64,000 nt of DNA, from contig JBGAHR010000017.1 in assembly GCA_044226045.1 (NCBI GenBank), forward strand, positions 1 to 64,000. Reading direction: 5' to 3'. The notes below the pieces were generated by a model. The model made no database searches, had not been told where the DNA came from, and saw only the letters and a program-made list of their open reading frames with translations. The DNA is from Endoryza sp044226045. Lineage in GTDB: Bacteria > Bacteroidota > Bacteroidia > Chitinophagales > Chitinophagaceae. Shown here piece after piece: positions 27,801-35,887 of this stretch; within the stretch, counting starts at the first letter, position 1; each line of letters begins with the position of its first letter. A program made the translations under genes and the position numbers.

Positions 27801-29012
27801 GTCTATTGCCTGCTGCACCAGCAGGGGCGTTTCTCCAATATATTTTCCAACCAGTTTGCTCCGGTCGGTATCTACAACATGTCCGGTTGTCAGAATGCCT
27901 GCAGAAGCGAATACTTCTCCCAGTTTTCTCGCGAGAGTGGTTTTACCTGTTCCGGGATTTCCGGTAAGGACGAGGTGAGTGCCCATCACTTCTTCTTTGC
28001 CGGTCGTTTGGGCATCTTTTTGCTGAATCTGTACCAATTCCACCATTCTCTTCAGAAAAGATTTCACTCCATCCATTCCAATAAAATCATCCAGTTCTGC
28101 CAGCACCTCCTGGGTAGATTTAACTTCAAACAATTCGCCTGTGATATCTTCTTCCACGATGGTGGTTGGGTTTTGCGAAAACTGCGATCCGGTAAAATGG
28201 TTACTGAAAATGCGGTTCATCTCTTTGTTGACGAGAAAACCATTCTTGCCCAATTTCATCAGCTGTTCCGGGTCCTGCTGGTTTCTATAAAGAAATAACA
28301 TTCGCTTCCTCAATTTTTTCAGCGCTTCCGGTTGAATGGTGAATTTCTTCTCTGCGATAAACCAGTTTGCCAGCTCTATCATCTGATCTACGTTCATGTC
28401 TGGCAGATATAGCTTCAATGAAAACCGGTTGTTGACGTCCTGGTTGGCGTTGAGGTAATCACGGAATCCTTCCGGCCGGGCAGCCATTACTACAATGGGA
28501 TCACCGTCTCGCTTTTCGAGTTCTGCATACAGCTTGTCAATGGGAATGGTCTGGCCGGGTTCATATCCCGAAGGAACCAGTTGATGCGCATTATCAATAA
28601 ACAATATTCCACCTTTCGCACTGTCGAGGTTGGCCGTGAGGTTCTTCACAAAATCAGCAAAGCCCACCGCAGAAACGGTGTATGGTGTTGGCTTGCTGAT
28701 GATGCCATTCATGAAAAATACTTTTGCAAGGGTGTCAGCCATTTTGGATTTACCACTGCCGCTGTTGCCAATCAGTACTGTTGAAAGATTCTTGAGATCG
28801 TAGGTAACACCTGCACTCTTCATGTTCTTGAAAGCCGTTATTTCCCGCTGCAGTATTTTCTTGATCTCATCGAAACCTGCGATGGTTGAAAATCCCGGAT
28901 CCGTTTCCGGTGCCTGTGAACGAACAGAACCAACGGATTTGATCTCGGTTCCGCACTTCTTGCAATACCTTGCTATAGGTCTGTTAACCGATTTACAGGA
29001 TACACATTGCAT
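24819..29012 (-). CDS. Zinc ribbon protein with five AAA+ modules (CbbX/EccA-like)
   Basis: A 1397-residue protein. A zinc ribbon (C3, C6, C17, C20) is followed by five AAA+ modules. Walker A/Walker B pairs lie at about 82-89/136-141, 351-358/411-416, 625-632/684-690, 904-911/963-969 and 1178-1185/1237-1243. Modules 2-5 have GxPGTGKT and IDEAYTL and the EccA/CbbX/SpoVK-type KRMEDDRGKF box. Module 1 is degenerate: GNSGSGKS and IDNAHQL with Asn for the catalytic Glu, so it probably binds but does not hydrolyse ATP. Five fused modules in one chain could make most of a hexameric ring alone. Family members remodel protein complexes; the substrate here is unknown. It starts 5 nt after the kinase. 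Confidence 0.9.
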   Translation of the reverse strand: MQCVSCKSVNRPIARYCKKCGTEIKSVGSVRSQAPETDPGFSTIAGFDEIKKILQREITAFKNMKSAGVTYDLKNLSTVLIGNSGSGKSKMADTLAKVFFMNGIISKPTPYTVSAVGFADFVKNLTANLDSAKGGILFIDNAHQLVPSGYEPGQTIPIDKLYAELEKRDGDPIVVMAARPEGFRDYLNANQDVNNRFSLKLYLPDMNVDQMIELANWFIAEKKFTIQPEALKKLRKRMLFLYRNQQDPEQLMKLGKNGFLVNKEMNRIFSNHFTGSQFSQNPTTIVEEDITGELFEVKSTQEVLAELDDFIGMDGVKSFLKRMVELVQIQQKDAQTTGKEEVMGTHLVLTGNPGTGKTTLARKLGEVFASAGILTTGHVVDTDRSKLVGKYIGETPLLVQQAIDEAQGGVLLIDEAYTLKQDENDKYGQEAIDTLLKRMEDDRGKFVVIAAGYPKEMMNFINANPGMKSRVKDNFFNLPDYTPDQLLAIMKLFVKKGGFTLHADAEKRLLDLFTDRYKKRGKDFGNGRDVRNVYESMKLARAERLAAAPDQDYSFQFIAQDVPGESADLSAEGIHKLLEELNALTGLQEVKKEIYDLVDFLEAERMRAEAGGKKNDVNLHCVFLGSPGTGKTTVAKMMARIFKGLGILPKDDVIEVTDKDLVAGFVGQTGPQTNKIIDSAMGGVLFIDEAYTLAKTGGSGNNSFSSEAVDTLLKRMEDDRGKFIVIAAGYTDLMQDFLDANPGLDSRFTRKINFADYGVEELHTIMMSMFARAGLSVTKDAEERIIKHIDRIHRTRDKRFANARTVRNEFEKIVQQQSKRIVEQKRKGNTADPVLILPEDIMVRGESANNLSVEELMKNLNALTGLHAVKEKILGLVDFLEAEQMRTAGGAKSKSLNLHFVFKGSPGTGKTTVARMLGSIFQQLGLLSTGQLIEVTDKDLVSSYVGQTAPLTNKVIDSAIGGVLFIDEAYTLSNKANGSGQEAIDTLLKRMEDDRGKFIVIAAGYTGPMEQFLDSNPGLDSRFTQKIVFEDYQPAELMEIMKSMIQSDRLRLDPAAENKLYRHLETIYQQKDNRFANARTVRNEFEEILQRQSKRLVAAKRKGETVDPSLIVSDDLPGRDEGPVLSTEEILAELNQLTGLGRVKQEVRSLIDFIEIEKMRSSAGGNKTAINLHFLFKGRPGTGKTTVARILANLFRQMGLLSKGQLVEVDRKNLVGQYVGHTAKQTSEVVDSALGGILFVDEAYTLMPEGTTGNDFGKEAIDTLLKRMEDDKGKFMVIAAGYTDAMERFVSANEGLASRFTKEIFFEDYQPEELMSIFEGMVQKKKLVIPTDDRSAIRSYFEEIYQNRDSQFANGRTVRNIFEKSLQKQASRLQEWKQSGRNIEEGINTLTREDIID

Positions 29013-29017
29013 AGATC

Positions 29018-31885
29018 CTAGTTTTTCGAAAGTTCAGCCCGGAGCAATGAATCGTCCATCAGCATCACTTTTACCGTTTCCTCAAAATGTTCATTGCTTT
29101 TCTGCCCCTCTGTTTTATAAGAAACTTTGTCGAGTTCAGACTTGCGGGACTGCTGTGTTTGTAAATGAAGCGAACTGTTCGGGTCGTTCCTGATTATTGA
29201 ATAGATGGGCCTGTACACCAGTCGGCCCACCATCCGGTGAATAGGATCCATGATGGTTCCCAGTCCACGGTCTGGTGAACGGCGCCATACGGCTTTGATC
29301 ATCCAGCGAAAGAACAACACCAGAATAATTCCTATAAACAGGTTAAAAAAACTGAATGAGGGTGCACGGAAAACGGATTCGAGATATATAAAGCAAATGA
29401 TTGAACTTACAAGTATCATGAACGTTACATAGAATGATTTTCCCTTCCGCAGGAAATCAATCTGTGAGTCGATGGAGTTCTTCAGGTATTTATCGAACTT
29501 GTCATTCACCTGGTTCAATTCTTTTGACTTCTGCTTTTCCAATCTTGAATCAATATCAGCGAAGCGCCGTTGAATCAGTTTCTGCTCGTTCTGCCAGTGC
29601 TGATAGCTGGCGCTTTCAGAGGAAACAGTTTTTACCTGTCCTTCAAAAAATGACTGCAGCCGATCCATGTATTCATTGAAGCTGTCGGAATTGGATTGCA
29701 GGTTCTTGAGATCGGTATGAATTCCTTCGCTGACTGAATCATCCACTGAGTTCAATAACTTTTTTGCCAGTTCGGGATACACGGCCTGTATTGATTTCAG
29801 ATGACCGGCTGTTTCTTCGAGGAGCTCAATGGCATATACGTGATAGGGCAACTCCTCTTTGTAATAACTTTTGAAATAACGACCCGTCAGGTCTGCCAGT
29901 TGCTGTGTTTCCTGGTCAACACTGATGGCAGCCTTTATGGCGTTGGAAACAGCTCTCGTTGTGTCCAACGGGTTCTTTCCGCGTTGCATCGATAACAGAT
30001 ATTCGTACAAAGGCTGCAACAGCTGAAACGCCGGCTGCTGGCTGTTGATATATTGATGGCATACAGCCGGTAAAGATGATTGCTGGTAGTGCATCAGCCA
30101 GTAATTGGCGGCATCCCGATGGCTGGCAGCATCGGGGTGAGTGGTGAAAAAATTGATCTCTTTCGCAAATACCTGTTGAAATTCCCGGGCATCCATCACT
30201 TCCTTTCCATTAACCGGCAGTCCGCCTGTATTCAAAGCATAGCGGAGTGTTTGCAGAGAGTAGTCTTTCAGTTTTCGCCATATCTCCAGTTGTGCGCTGT
30301 GAGCGGGGCTGTTTACACTCAACCATACCGAGACTTTAGAATTCTCATCCGCGATGGCTTTTAATAAATCGCTTTCAATGGTTGCAGGCGGATTTGACAG
30401 TTGGCTGATATTGTCGAGTGGATAGCCGTTAAAGATCAGTTTGTTCTCCTGCATATCCAGTGTCACTAACCGAAAAGCTTTAATCGCCGGCATCTGTTTA
30501 AAGTACTTTCGATAGGTATCTGCCCTGTCTTGTAAGCCTCTCGCCTCCAGGAAAAGGTAAACACTCGCCGATGGATTTTTTAGATCATTGACAAAATGAT
30601 CTTCCTGTTTTTCCAGGTGCGCGCCGAGGTCGGCCGCGCTGTAGAAAGTTTCCCCAAAGGATTTAAACGGCCGGTCCTTGTCGAGCAGGTAGATGGTTTT
30701 GGTGATACCTGCTTTCACGTTATCCGGATTGCCTTGTTTATACGAGTTATTAACGATATCATGAATCTCGCTGTACAGATCTTCTGATCCGGACTTGATC
30801 CAGTTCAGGATGGCGCCCGAATAGAGCTGTCTTTCTGCTTTCACCGGATTCTTCTCCATAAAGAATGCGAGCTCTTTGGTATCATTGGCTACCTGTCCCT
30901 GCATCGCATCAAATTCGTATGGTTCAAATTGCACCTCCTTACGCTGATAATAGTTTTTAACAGGTTCCCCTTTCAGCCATTTCTCCACTTCATCATATCC
31001 CCATCGTTTGGGTGGTTCGGTAGTGAGCAATCCTTTGATTAAGTCTTCCACTTCGTTGAAGATATCTGCCGGTATGGGCACCTGTCCTTCTGTTTTCATC
31101 CGCATCATTTTAAACTGCGCGATGTCTTTAAATGGATCTTCGCCTTTCCACAGTTCCAGCAGCGTGATACCTAACGCATAGAAATCAACTTTATAATCAA
31201 GTGTTGTCTGGTTATTGATATTGGTAAATAATTCCGGAGCCGCGTAGGTCGTTGTTCTTGCAACGGTTGTTACCCGGTAATCGGAACCATCTGCAACAGC
31301 CGAAGCAATTCCAAAATCGCCCAATACAAAATCCGTGCGGGCTGCATCGCGGAAAAAGATATTGACAGGTTTGATATCCCGATGGATGATATTATTTTGA
31401 TGACACGCTTTCAATGCCTGAGTAACTTTCTGTACGATCTCGCGGATCCTTTTAATATCTCTTACCGGCATTTCATCAGCCAGGGTGCCACCAGCCAGGT
31501 ATTCATTGAGTTCCCAGAACCGATCCTGGAAGTATCCCTGGTCGATAGGGAAGATAATATCAGAACGTTTCAACTTCTGAAGCTTCTGTACCACTTCATC
31601 TTTGGGTTTGAAATTGGAGAAATACCATTTCATGACCAGTTTTCTGTTGCCTTGTTCCACCAGGAAAACTTCTGCTTCTCCGGAACTGGCGATCAGGGAG
31701 GTCACCAGGTAATCCTGTTGATTCAGCTGTATGTTTTTTCCCGTGAGAGAGCTGCTGCCCGATGTGCCGGAACCAATTACACCAGCAGTTACTCTTTGAG
31801 TGGCATTGGTATCCAGTCGCTCTGTTGCGCCGCCTGATACCTGGCTGCTGATGATGGAATCTGTGCTAAAACGTTCTGTACTCAT
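29018..31885 (-). CDS. Membrane-anchored Ser/Thr protein kinase
   Basis: A 955-residue Hanks-type kinase. The first 50 residues are Ser/Thr-rich. The kinase domain (about 50-310) has the VMKW Lys (K86), HRDIKPVNIF (D170, K172, N175), GDFG (D190) and APE (216-218). The Gly-rich loop is weak (IASSGEAEVF). Residues 310-815 form a long helical region that I do not recognise. Two membrane helices follow (about 820-838 and 845-863), then a cytosolic tail of about 90 residues. This layout differs from PknB-type receptors, whose sensor is outside. It should phosphorylate partners bound by the FHA protein. Confidence 0.92.
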   Translation of the reverse strand: MSTERFSTDSIISSQVSGGATERLDTNATQRVTAGVIGSGTSGSSSLTGKNIQLNQQDYLVTSLIASSGEAEVFLVEQGNRKLVMKWYFSNFKPKDEVVQKLQKLKRSDIIFPIDQGYFQDRFWELNEYLAGGTLADEMPVRDIKRIREIVQKVTQALKACHQNNIIHRDIKPVNIFFRDAARTDFVLGDFGIASAVADGSDYRVTTVARTTTYAAPELFTNINNQTTLDYKVDFYALGITLLELWKGEDPFKDIAQFKMMRMKTEGQVPIPADIFNEVEDLIKGLLTTEPPKRWGYDEVEKWLKGEPVKNYYQRKEVQFEPYEFDAMQGQVANDTKELAFFMEKNPVKAERQLYSGAILNWIKSGSEDLYSEIHDIVNNSYKQGNPDNVKAGITKTIYLLDKDRPFKSFGETFYSAADLGAHLEKQEDHFVNDLKNPSASVYLFLEARGLQDRADTYRKYFKQMPAIKAFRLVTLDMQENKLIFNGYPLDNISQLSNPPATIESDLLKAIADENSKVSVWLSVNSPAHSAQLEIWRKLKDYSLQTLRYALNTGGLPVNGKEVMDAREFQQVFAKEINFFTTHPDAASHRDAANYWLMHYQQSSLPAVCHQYINSQQPAFQLLQPLYEYLLSMQRGKNPLDTTRAVSNAIKAAISVDQETQQLADLTGRYFKSYYKEELPYHVYAIELLEETAGHLKSIQAVYPELAKKLLNSVDDSVSEGIHTDLKNLQSNSDSFNEYMDRLQSFFEGQVKTVSSESASYQHWQNEQKLIQRRFADIDSRLEKQKSKELNQVNDKFDKYLKNSIDSQIDFLRKGKSFYVTFMILVSSIICFIYLESVFRAPSFSFFNLFIGIILVLFFRWMIKAVWRRSPDRGLGTIMDPIHRMVGRLVYRPIYSIIRNDPNSSLHLQTQQSRKSELDKVSYKTEGQKSNEHFEETVKVMLMDDSLLRAELSKN

Positions 31886-31924
31886 TTTAACTTGGTTAAG
31901 GTTTGAAGCTGGATTGTATAAACT

Positions 31925-32737
31925 CTATAATTCAACACTGACTACATAATGATCCTGTTCGTAAATCCAATGACCGCCCTGGGAAGGATCTGAACAGGCG
32001 CTTGGACCCTCCGGATGTACCACGCTGGCATAGTTGCATTTCCATCCGATCGGCTTTTTTGTTTTCACAACTTGCGGAACTAAAATTTTGATACTGGTAT
32101 AAAACAGCCTTGCCGTCTGGTTATCTGTAAAAACTTTTGATTGCATTTCTTCCACTTTCTTCAGCAGTTCGGCAGGGTCTACGGCTGGCGTCGGATCTAT
32201 GGAAGCTTCCTTCTTCTTTTCCTCACTCGCCTTCATTTCTTCTTCGTAATCTTTTGCTGATACCGGGCCTGAAAAGGTGCTCACATATTTCCTGTACACC
32301 GGCTGAGGTTGCGATTGATCGTTTTTATTTGACAGGCTTTGCTGTGCAATGGCTTCTGCCATTTTTTTCAACTCCTGCATTTCCGGCGATTGTTGCAGTT
32401 CGGCAATGAAGCCTGCTGATCGTTTCGAAAGCGGTTTGTCACAGGTGGGGCAACAGTCAAACTGCGATACGGTATTACAGGTTGAACAGAGTATGCCTGA
32501 GGGAGAATTGCCACAGGAGGAACAAAACTTCTGTCCGTATCGGACCGGTGCGTAACAAAAGCAGCATTGGCCCTCCATTAACCATTTCCCGCAGCTTTCA
32601 CATAAATCAGCCGTTGCCGAGACTGCAGAACCACAAGATGGACAGGAATGTCCGTCCTGCGCTTCGGACTGGCTGGCGGCTTTACGATCTGTTTGCTGCT
32701 GGTATTGTTGCCCTCCGTTAGCTTGTTGTTGATCCAT
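31925..32737 (-). CDS. Multiple zinc-ribbon protein
   Basis: A 270-residue soluble protein. Residues about 30-105 hold at least six CxxC knuckles (CPSC, CESC, CCFC, CSSC, CSTC, CPTC), i.e. two to three zinc ribbons in a row. A Gln-rich N terminus, a charged coiled region (about 125-215) and a small C-terminal domain with conserved-looking Trp and Cys residues follow. The ribbons resemble those at the N termini of the FHA and AAA+ proteins, suggesting a shared binding partner within the system. Function not recognised. Confidence 0.82.
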   Translation of the reverse strand: MDQQQANGGQQYQQQTDRKAASQSEAQDGHSCPSCGSAVSATADLCESCGKWLMEGQCCFCYAPVRYGQKFCSSCGNSPSGILCSTCNTVSQFDCCPTCDKPLSKRSAGFIAELQQSPEMQELKKMAEAIAQQSLSNKNDQSQPQPVYRKYVSTFSGPVSAKDYEEEMKASEEKKKEASIDPTPAVDPAELLKKVEEMQSKVFTDNQTARLFYTSIKILVPQVVKTKKPIGWKCNYASVVHPEGPSACSDPSQGGHWIYEQDHYVVSVEL

Positions 32738-32742
32738 CTTGC

Positions 32743-33408
32743 CTATTTCAATCTTTCAAGAATTTCGGTTTGTGAGCTCCCGGTTCCCTGTGAGGGAATC
32801 AGCTTAAGATTGTCGCCTTCCATCACAATTTTATACACCGCTCTTCCATACTTGTAATTCGGTGTGTTATTCTTGGCCCTCTTGTTCCTGGAATTGGCGG
32901 CATTCTGCTTTGAATTATCCACCATGTAATAATTCCAGTCCAATACAGGATCAGGCTCCGCATTGGTATTAAAATGATTGATCAGCTTGATGAGGATAGG
33001 TTCCTGGGTAAAACCAAATGCGGCTGCGCTCATGTTGGGTGATAATAAAGTCTGCGGGCGGTAGATATTATAACTTCCCGAAACAACCGGTTTACCATCT
33101 TGCGCTCCATGCAATATCGAGAGCATGTTGTTCTTCAATTCGAAGGTGTCGCCGGTTCTCCGATTCACGAAAAGGCCCGCTTCCTTACCGTTGGGCAGTG
33201 GCACAGAAGCCGGTTTAAAAAAGCTGGGAAGGATATAATAAGCAAAACTGATCAGCAGAAAAATGCCGAAGGAAACCGCTGCCCGTATATAAACAGAACT
33301 ATAATGTAATTTTCGATTTTCCCGTATCAGAAAAATAGCATGGGCCAAAAAAAGAAAGGGCAGTGAAATGGCTATCCACAGGATAACAATACCCAGGAAG
33401 GTATCCAT
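32743..33408 (-). CDS. Two-helix membrane protein, first gene of the kinase operon
   Basis: A 221-residue protein with two membrane helices (about residues 5-27 and 42-62) and a soluble C-terminal domain of about 150 residues that ends in a charged tail. No motif is recognised. It starts the seven-gene unit and is followed by the zinc-ribbon gene after 5 nt. Given the kinase's own membrane anchor, it may form part of the same membrane complex. The 267-bp gap upstream contains no clear minus-strand -7 element; TATACTTTAA near 33425-33434 is a weak candidate. Confidence 0.75.
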   Translation of the reverse strand: MDTFLGIVILWIAISLPFLFLAHAIFLIRENRKLHYSSVYIRAAVSFGIFLLISFAYYILPSFFKPASVPLPNGKEAGLFVNRRTGDTFELKNNMLSILHGAQDGKPVVSGSYNIYRPQTLLSPNMSAAAFGFTQEPILIKLINHFNTNAEPDPVLDWNYYMVDNSKQNAANSRNKRAKNNTPNYKYGRAVYKIVMEGDNLKLIPSQGTGSSQTEILERLK

Positions 33409-33645
33409 AGTAGTTAGTTTAATGGTTAAAGTATAGAGGCCGGAATAGAAAAATTCTTCTGAGGAATGGACTGCAAAAAAAGAAGGGATAGTTAAGATAA
33501 AGGAAATTTGAACAAATCCGCAGAAACGGGAAGGTTATTTTATTCAATACCAATCTCTATCATCGCAAATGGCATTAAATTGTTATACGATTCTTTAACT
33601 TGTATTCTATTGAAAATCCACTTTTTAATAATCCGATCGCCTCAA

Positions 33646-33653
33646 TATCTTTG
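33646..33653 (+). promoter_or_regulatory. -7 element TATCTTTG
   Basis: Exact TAnnTTTG match 22 nt before the ATG of the plus-strand gene at 33676, with a TTTT at the expected -33 spacing of 19 nt. Confidence 0.55.
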
Positions 33654-33675
33654 CTACCATTAAAACCGGTTTGAT

Positions 33676-34221
33676 ATGGATCAATTGACCCTGGGTATTG
33701 GTACCCGATTACAGCATAACCAGTTAGGACCTGGTGTTATCGTAGGACTGCGTTATGCGAGCTATCTTATATCATTTATCCATCATGGGGTAAAGGAAAT
33801 TGATAAAAACGATCCGCAACTGGACGAAATCATCCCGGAAAATGTAACTGAGGAAATCGAAACTCACAGTGAGGTAGAAAAATCTTTATTGAAAATTCTT
33901 CGGCTCTGGGGCGGGTTGTCAGAAAAAGTTCCGTTGGGTGATCGCTGGATAGGCGGAACCATGGTGCTACAGCCCTCTGACAAATCACTCAAGCCCAAAG
34001 AAATTCCAGTGGAAGATTTTTTTCACAAGATTGTGATGTTGCGCGATCGTCTACGCGTACTCGAACAAAACATTAACAGCAATAAAAAACTGAGCGACGA
34101 AGACAAAGTCAACATGCAACAGTATATAACCCGTTGCTATGGCTCTCTAACCACTTTCAATGTGCTTTTTAAAAACAAAGAACAGTGGTTTGTGGGAGAG
34201 AAAGGAAGCAAGGAAGAATGA
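33676..34221 (+). CDS. Conserved hypothetical protein, KOW/CarD-like N terminus
   Basis: A 181-residue soluble protein. The opening GIGTRLQHNQLGPGVIVGL resembles the small SH3-like/CarD-type motif (G-x-R-x-H-x-x-x-G-x-G-x-V) that contacts RNA polymerase or nucleic acid; the middle is acidic and the C-terminal half is helical with a coiled-coil character (about residues 110-165). It faces away from the kinase operon, separated by 267 bp. I do not recognise a named family and the CarD likeness is weak. Confidence 0.7.
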   Translation: MDQLTLGIGTRLQHNQLGPGVIVGLRYASYLISFIHHGVKEIDKNDPQLDEIIPENVTEEIETHSEVEKSLLKILRLWGGLSEKVPLGDRWIGGTMVLQPSDKSLKPKEIPVEDFFHKIVMLRDRLRVLEQNINSNKKLSDEDKVNMQQYITRCYGSLTTFNVLFKNKEQWFVGEKGSKEE

Positions 34222-34415
34222 AGCAATTTGTCAATTGGCCAATTGTTCAATGAGCCAATGGTAATTTCGGATGAATTTGGGAGCGGGAGCGAGAGTGGGA
34301 GCGGGAGTGAGAGCGGGAGTGAGAGCGGGAGCGGAAAGGGAAAGAAAAAGGGAAACAGAAACTGCAAACCAACGTGAAACGATAAACGTGAAACGATAAA
34401 CATACCATACCCGCA
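34222..34415. repeat. Word-repeat tract with GGGAGC/GAGAGC hexamers
   Basis: Directly after the stop at 34221 come CAATTGGCCAATTG words, a TTTCGGATGAATT word, about ten GRGAGY hexamers (34278-34334), AAGGGAAACAGAAACTGC, and GTGAAACGATAAAC words to about 34400. The hexamer-to-GAAAC-to-GTGAAACG order recurs in reverse orientation near 51100-51170. The rest of the gap to 34470 shows nothing. Confidence 0.8.
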
Positions 34416-34470
34416 ACAACTCATAAATTTAAAATAAAACCCAAACCCGGCTAGCGGTGACTCAATCGAC

Positions 34471-35544
34471 TCATCTATACTTAAATAATCGGATGGATCC
34501 TACAACATTATTATTCAAGTAATGAATTTCAGAGACCAACCCATCGCGATTGTACCTATATTCCGTTTGAAGTAATGTTTTTCCCGTCCTTTCTGAAGAT
34601 GACAGTATCTTTCCTGTTTTACTATCGTATATTGTTTTGATAGTTGGATTTTCAGATTCCCCATCAAACCGCTGGTATTTTGTAAGGACATTTCCGTTGT
34701 ATTCAAATTGCTGAATAGAAGAAATCTGGTGATCTTCTCCTGACCCGATGATCCTGACAAGTTGCTTTCTATCGTTGTAGAAGAGAAATTCATTGTAATA
34801 ATTAATGGTTGAGTCACTCTTCGTCATGGATTGGCTGGTTATTCTTAGCAGTTCACCTGCCTCGTTAAACTCTTTTGTCTCGGTGAAGGTTGATACACGC
34901 CAGTCGTAAAAAACAGTTGCTTCCTTGTGATGATTTTTGTTGATCACTGTATCAAAAGAGACGTTTAACGGTGCAGTCTTACCAAGAGGATACCAAATCT
35001 CAACTAGACTATCCTGGCTGTTATACCGATCAATTTTACGTATTACTTCACCGGGAACACCATAGTAAACGGACCTGACCAGGATTACGCCCTTTGAATC
35101 AGGCTCAAAACGTGCCGATTTACTAATCTTAGGTTCAAGTGTGCTTTCTTTTTTAAAGTAGCTTCCAAAGATTGACGGCTTGTAAATTCTTGAAACGGAT
35201 TGAACCATGGAATCTTCCATCACAGTGTAGTCCGATTCCACATCAATCATCCCACGCTTGATATCCTGGCCTGATACAATACTCAAGGTTCTTCCTTCTT
35301 TATCCAGCCTGGTCACTTTTGTTAATCTGTAATTACCTCGCTTGTCTTGTCCTTGGTTAGAGCTATACTCCTCAATGGTAGAAAACCCTTTTTTTGAAAC
35401 ATTCTTGTCGATTACATAGTCGTGATCAAGCAGGATTAAAGTTGAGTTTTCAACGATTTCCTGACCGATTGACAAGTAATGATTCAACAATATCATCAAT
35501 ATCAACAGTAACAACTTCTTTAAGTATTTCCTTCGAACCACCAT
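34471..35544 (-). CDS. Exported RHS-like repeat protein
   Basis: A 357-residue exported protein. The ATG at 35544 gives a signal peptide (KKLLLLILMILL, cleavage near SIGQ). The open frame continues to 35754 but runs through a GTGAAACGATAAAC repeat, so I reject the longer start. The C-terminal half has YD/RHS-like short beta repeats, for example FNEAGELLRI, YNDRKQLVRI, YNGNVLTKYQ and YNRDGLVSEI. Without a toxin domain or a long repeat series it is not a polymorphic toxin; it may be a small periplasmic beta protein. Function unknown. Confidence 0.7.
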   Translation of the reverse strand: MVVRRKYLKKLLLLILMILLNHYLSIGQEIVENSTLILLDHDYVIDKNVSKKGFSTIEEYSSNQGQDKRGNYRLTKVTRLDKEGRTLSIVSGQDIKRGMIDVESDYTVMEDSMVQSVSRIYKPSIFGSYFKKESTLEPKISKSARFEPDSKGVILVRSVYYGVPGEVIRKIDRYNSQDSLVEIWYPLGKTAPLNVSFDTVINKNHHKEATVFYDWRVSTFTETKEFNEAGELLRITSQSMTKSDSTINYYNEFLFYNDRKQLVRIIGSGEDHQISSIQQFEYNGNVLTKYQRFDGESENPTIKTIYDSKTGKILSSSERTGKTLLQTEYRYNRDGLVSEIHYLNNNVVGSIRLFKYR

Positions 35545-35887
35545 AACTGAGTAATTTTTTAAATCCGCTGGCACGGTTACGGTCACTACGATAAACCTGA
35601 AACGTGAAACGATAAACGCCCCAGCATACGTATTTATACCTACTTCGCTCCCTGGCGGGTACCGTACAAATACGCAAGTTGTCAATTTTATACTACGATA
35701 GCGTGAATATGTAGAATTTATTGCGCAAATTGCCGTTGAAAACCTTACAGCCATACATAATCGAATTTAGTTGATTTAAATCAAATCAGCCAAATCAGAT
35801 GGTTAAATAAGATTGAATAGTATTTGTTAAAATTAAAGCTGTGGGGCTGGTAAGGGAATTCACCCTGAGAAAGCATTATCTAAGACT
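35545..35887. other. Intergenic gap with one repeat copy
   Basis: Contains two units of the GTGAAACGATAAAC word at 35594-35624 inside the leader of the minus-strand gene, and AT-rich sequence around 35760-35830. TAGTATTTG (35817-35825) could be a -7 element with one extra base for the gene at 35888. Nothing else is seen. Confidence 0.5.

Noticed and set aside
21679..33408. Type VI secretion regulatory cluster
   Set aside because: Kinase, PP2C and FHA fit, but no Tss/Hcp/VgrG/ClpV gene is present, and the AAA+ protein is CbbX/EccA-like, not ClpV.
34137..34424. Minus-strand ORF with Pro-Leu/Ser-Leu repeats
   Set aside because: The peptide is the translation of the GRGAGY hexamer tract and overlaps the end of the gene at 33676-34221.
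34471..35754. Longer start of the RHS-like protein at 35754
   Set aside because: The added 70 codons cross a GTGAAACGATAAAC repeat and would bury the signal peptide.
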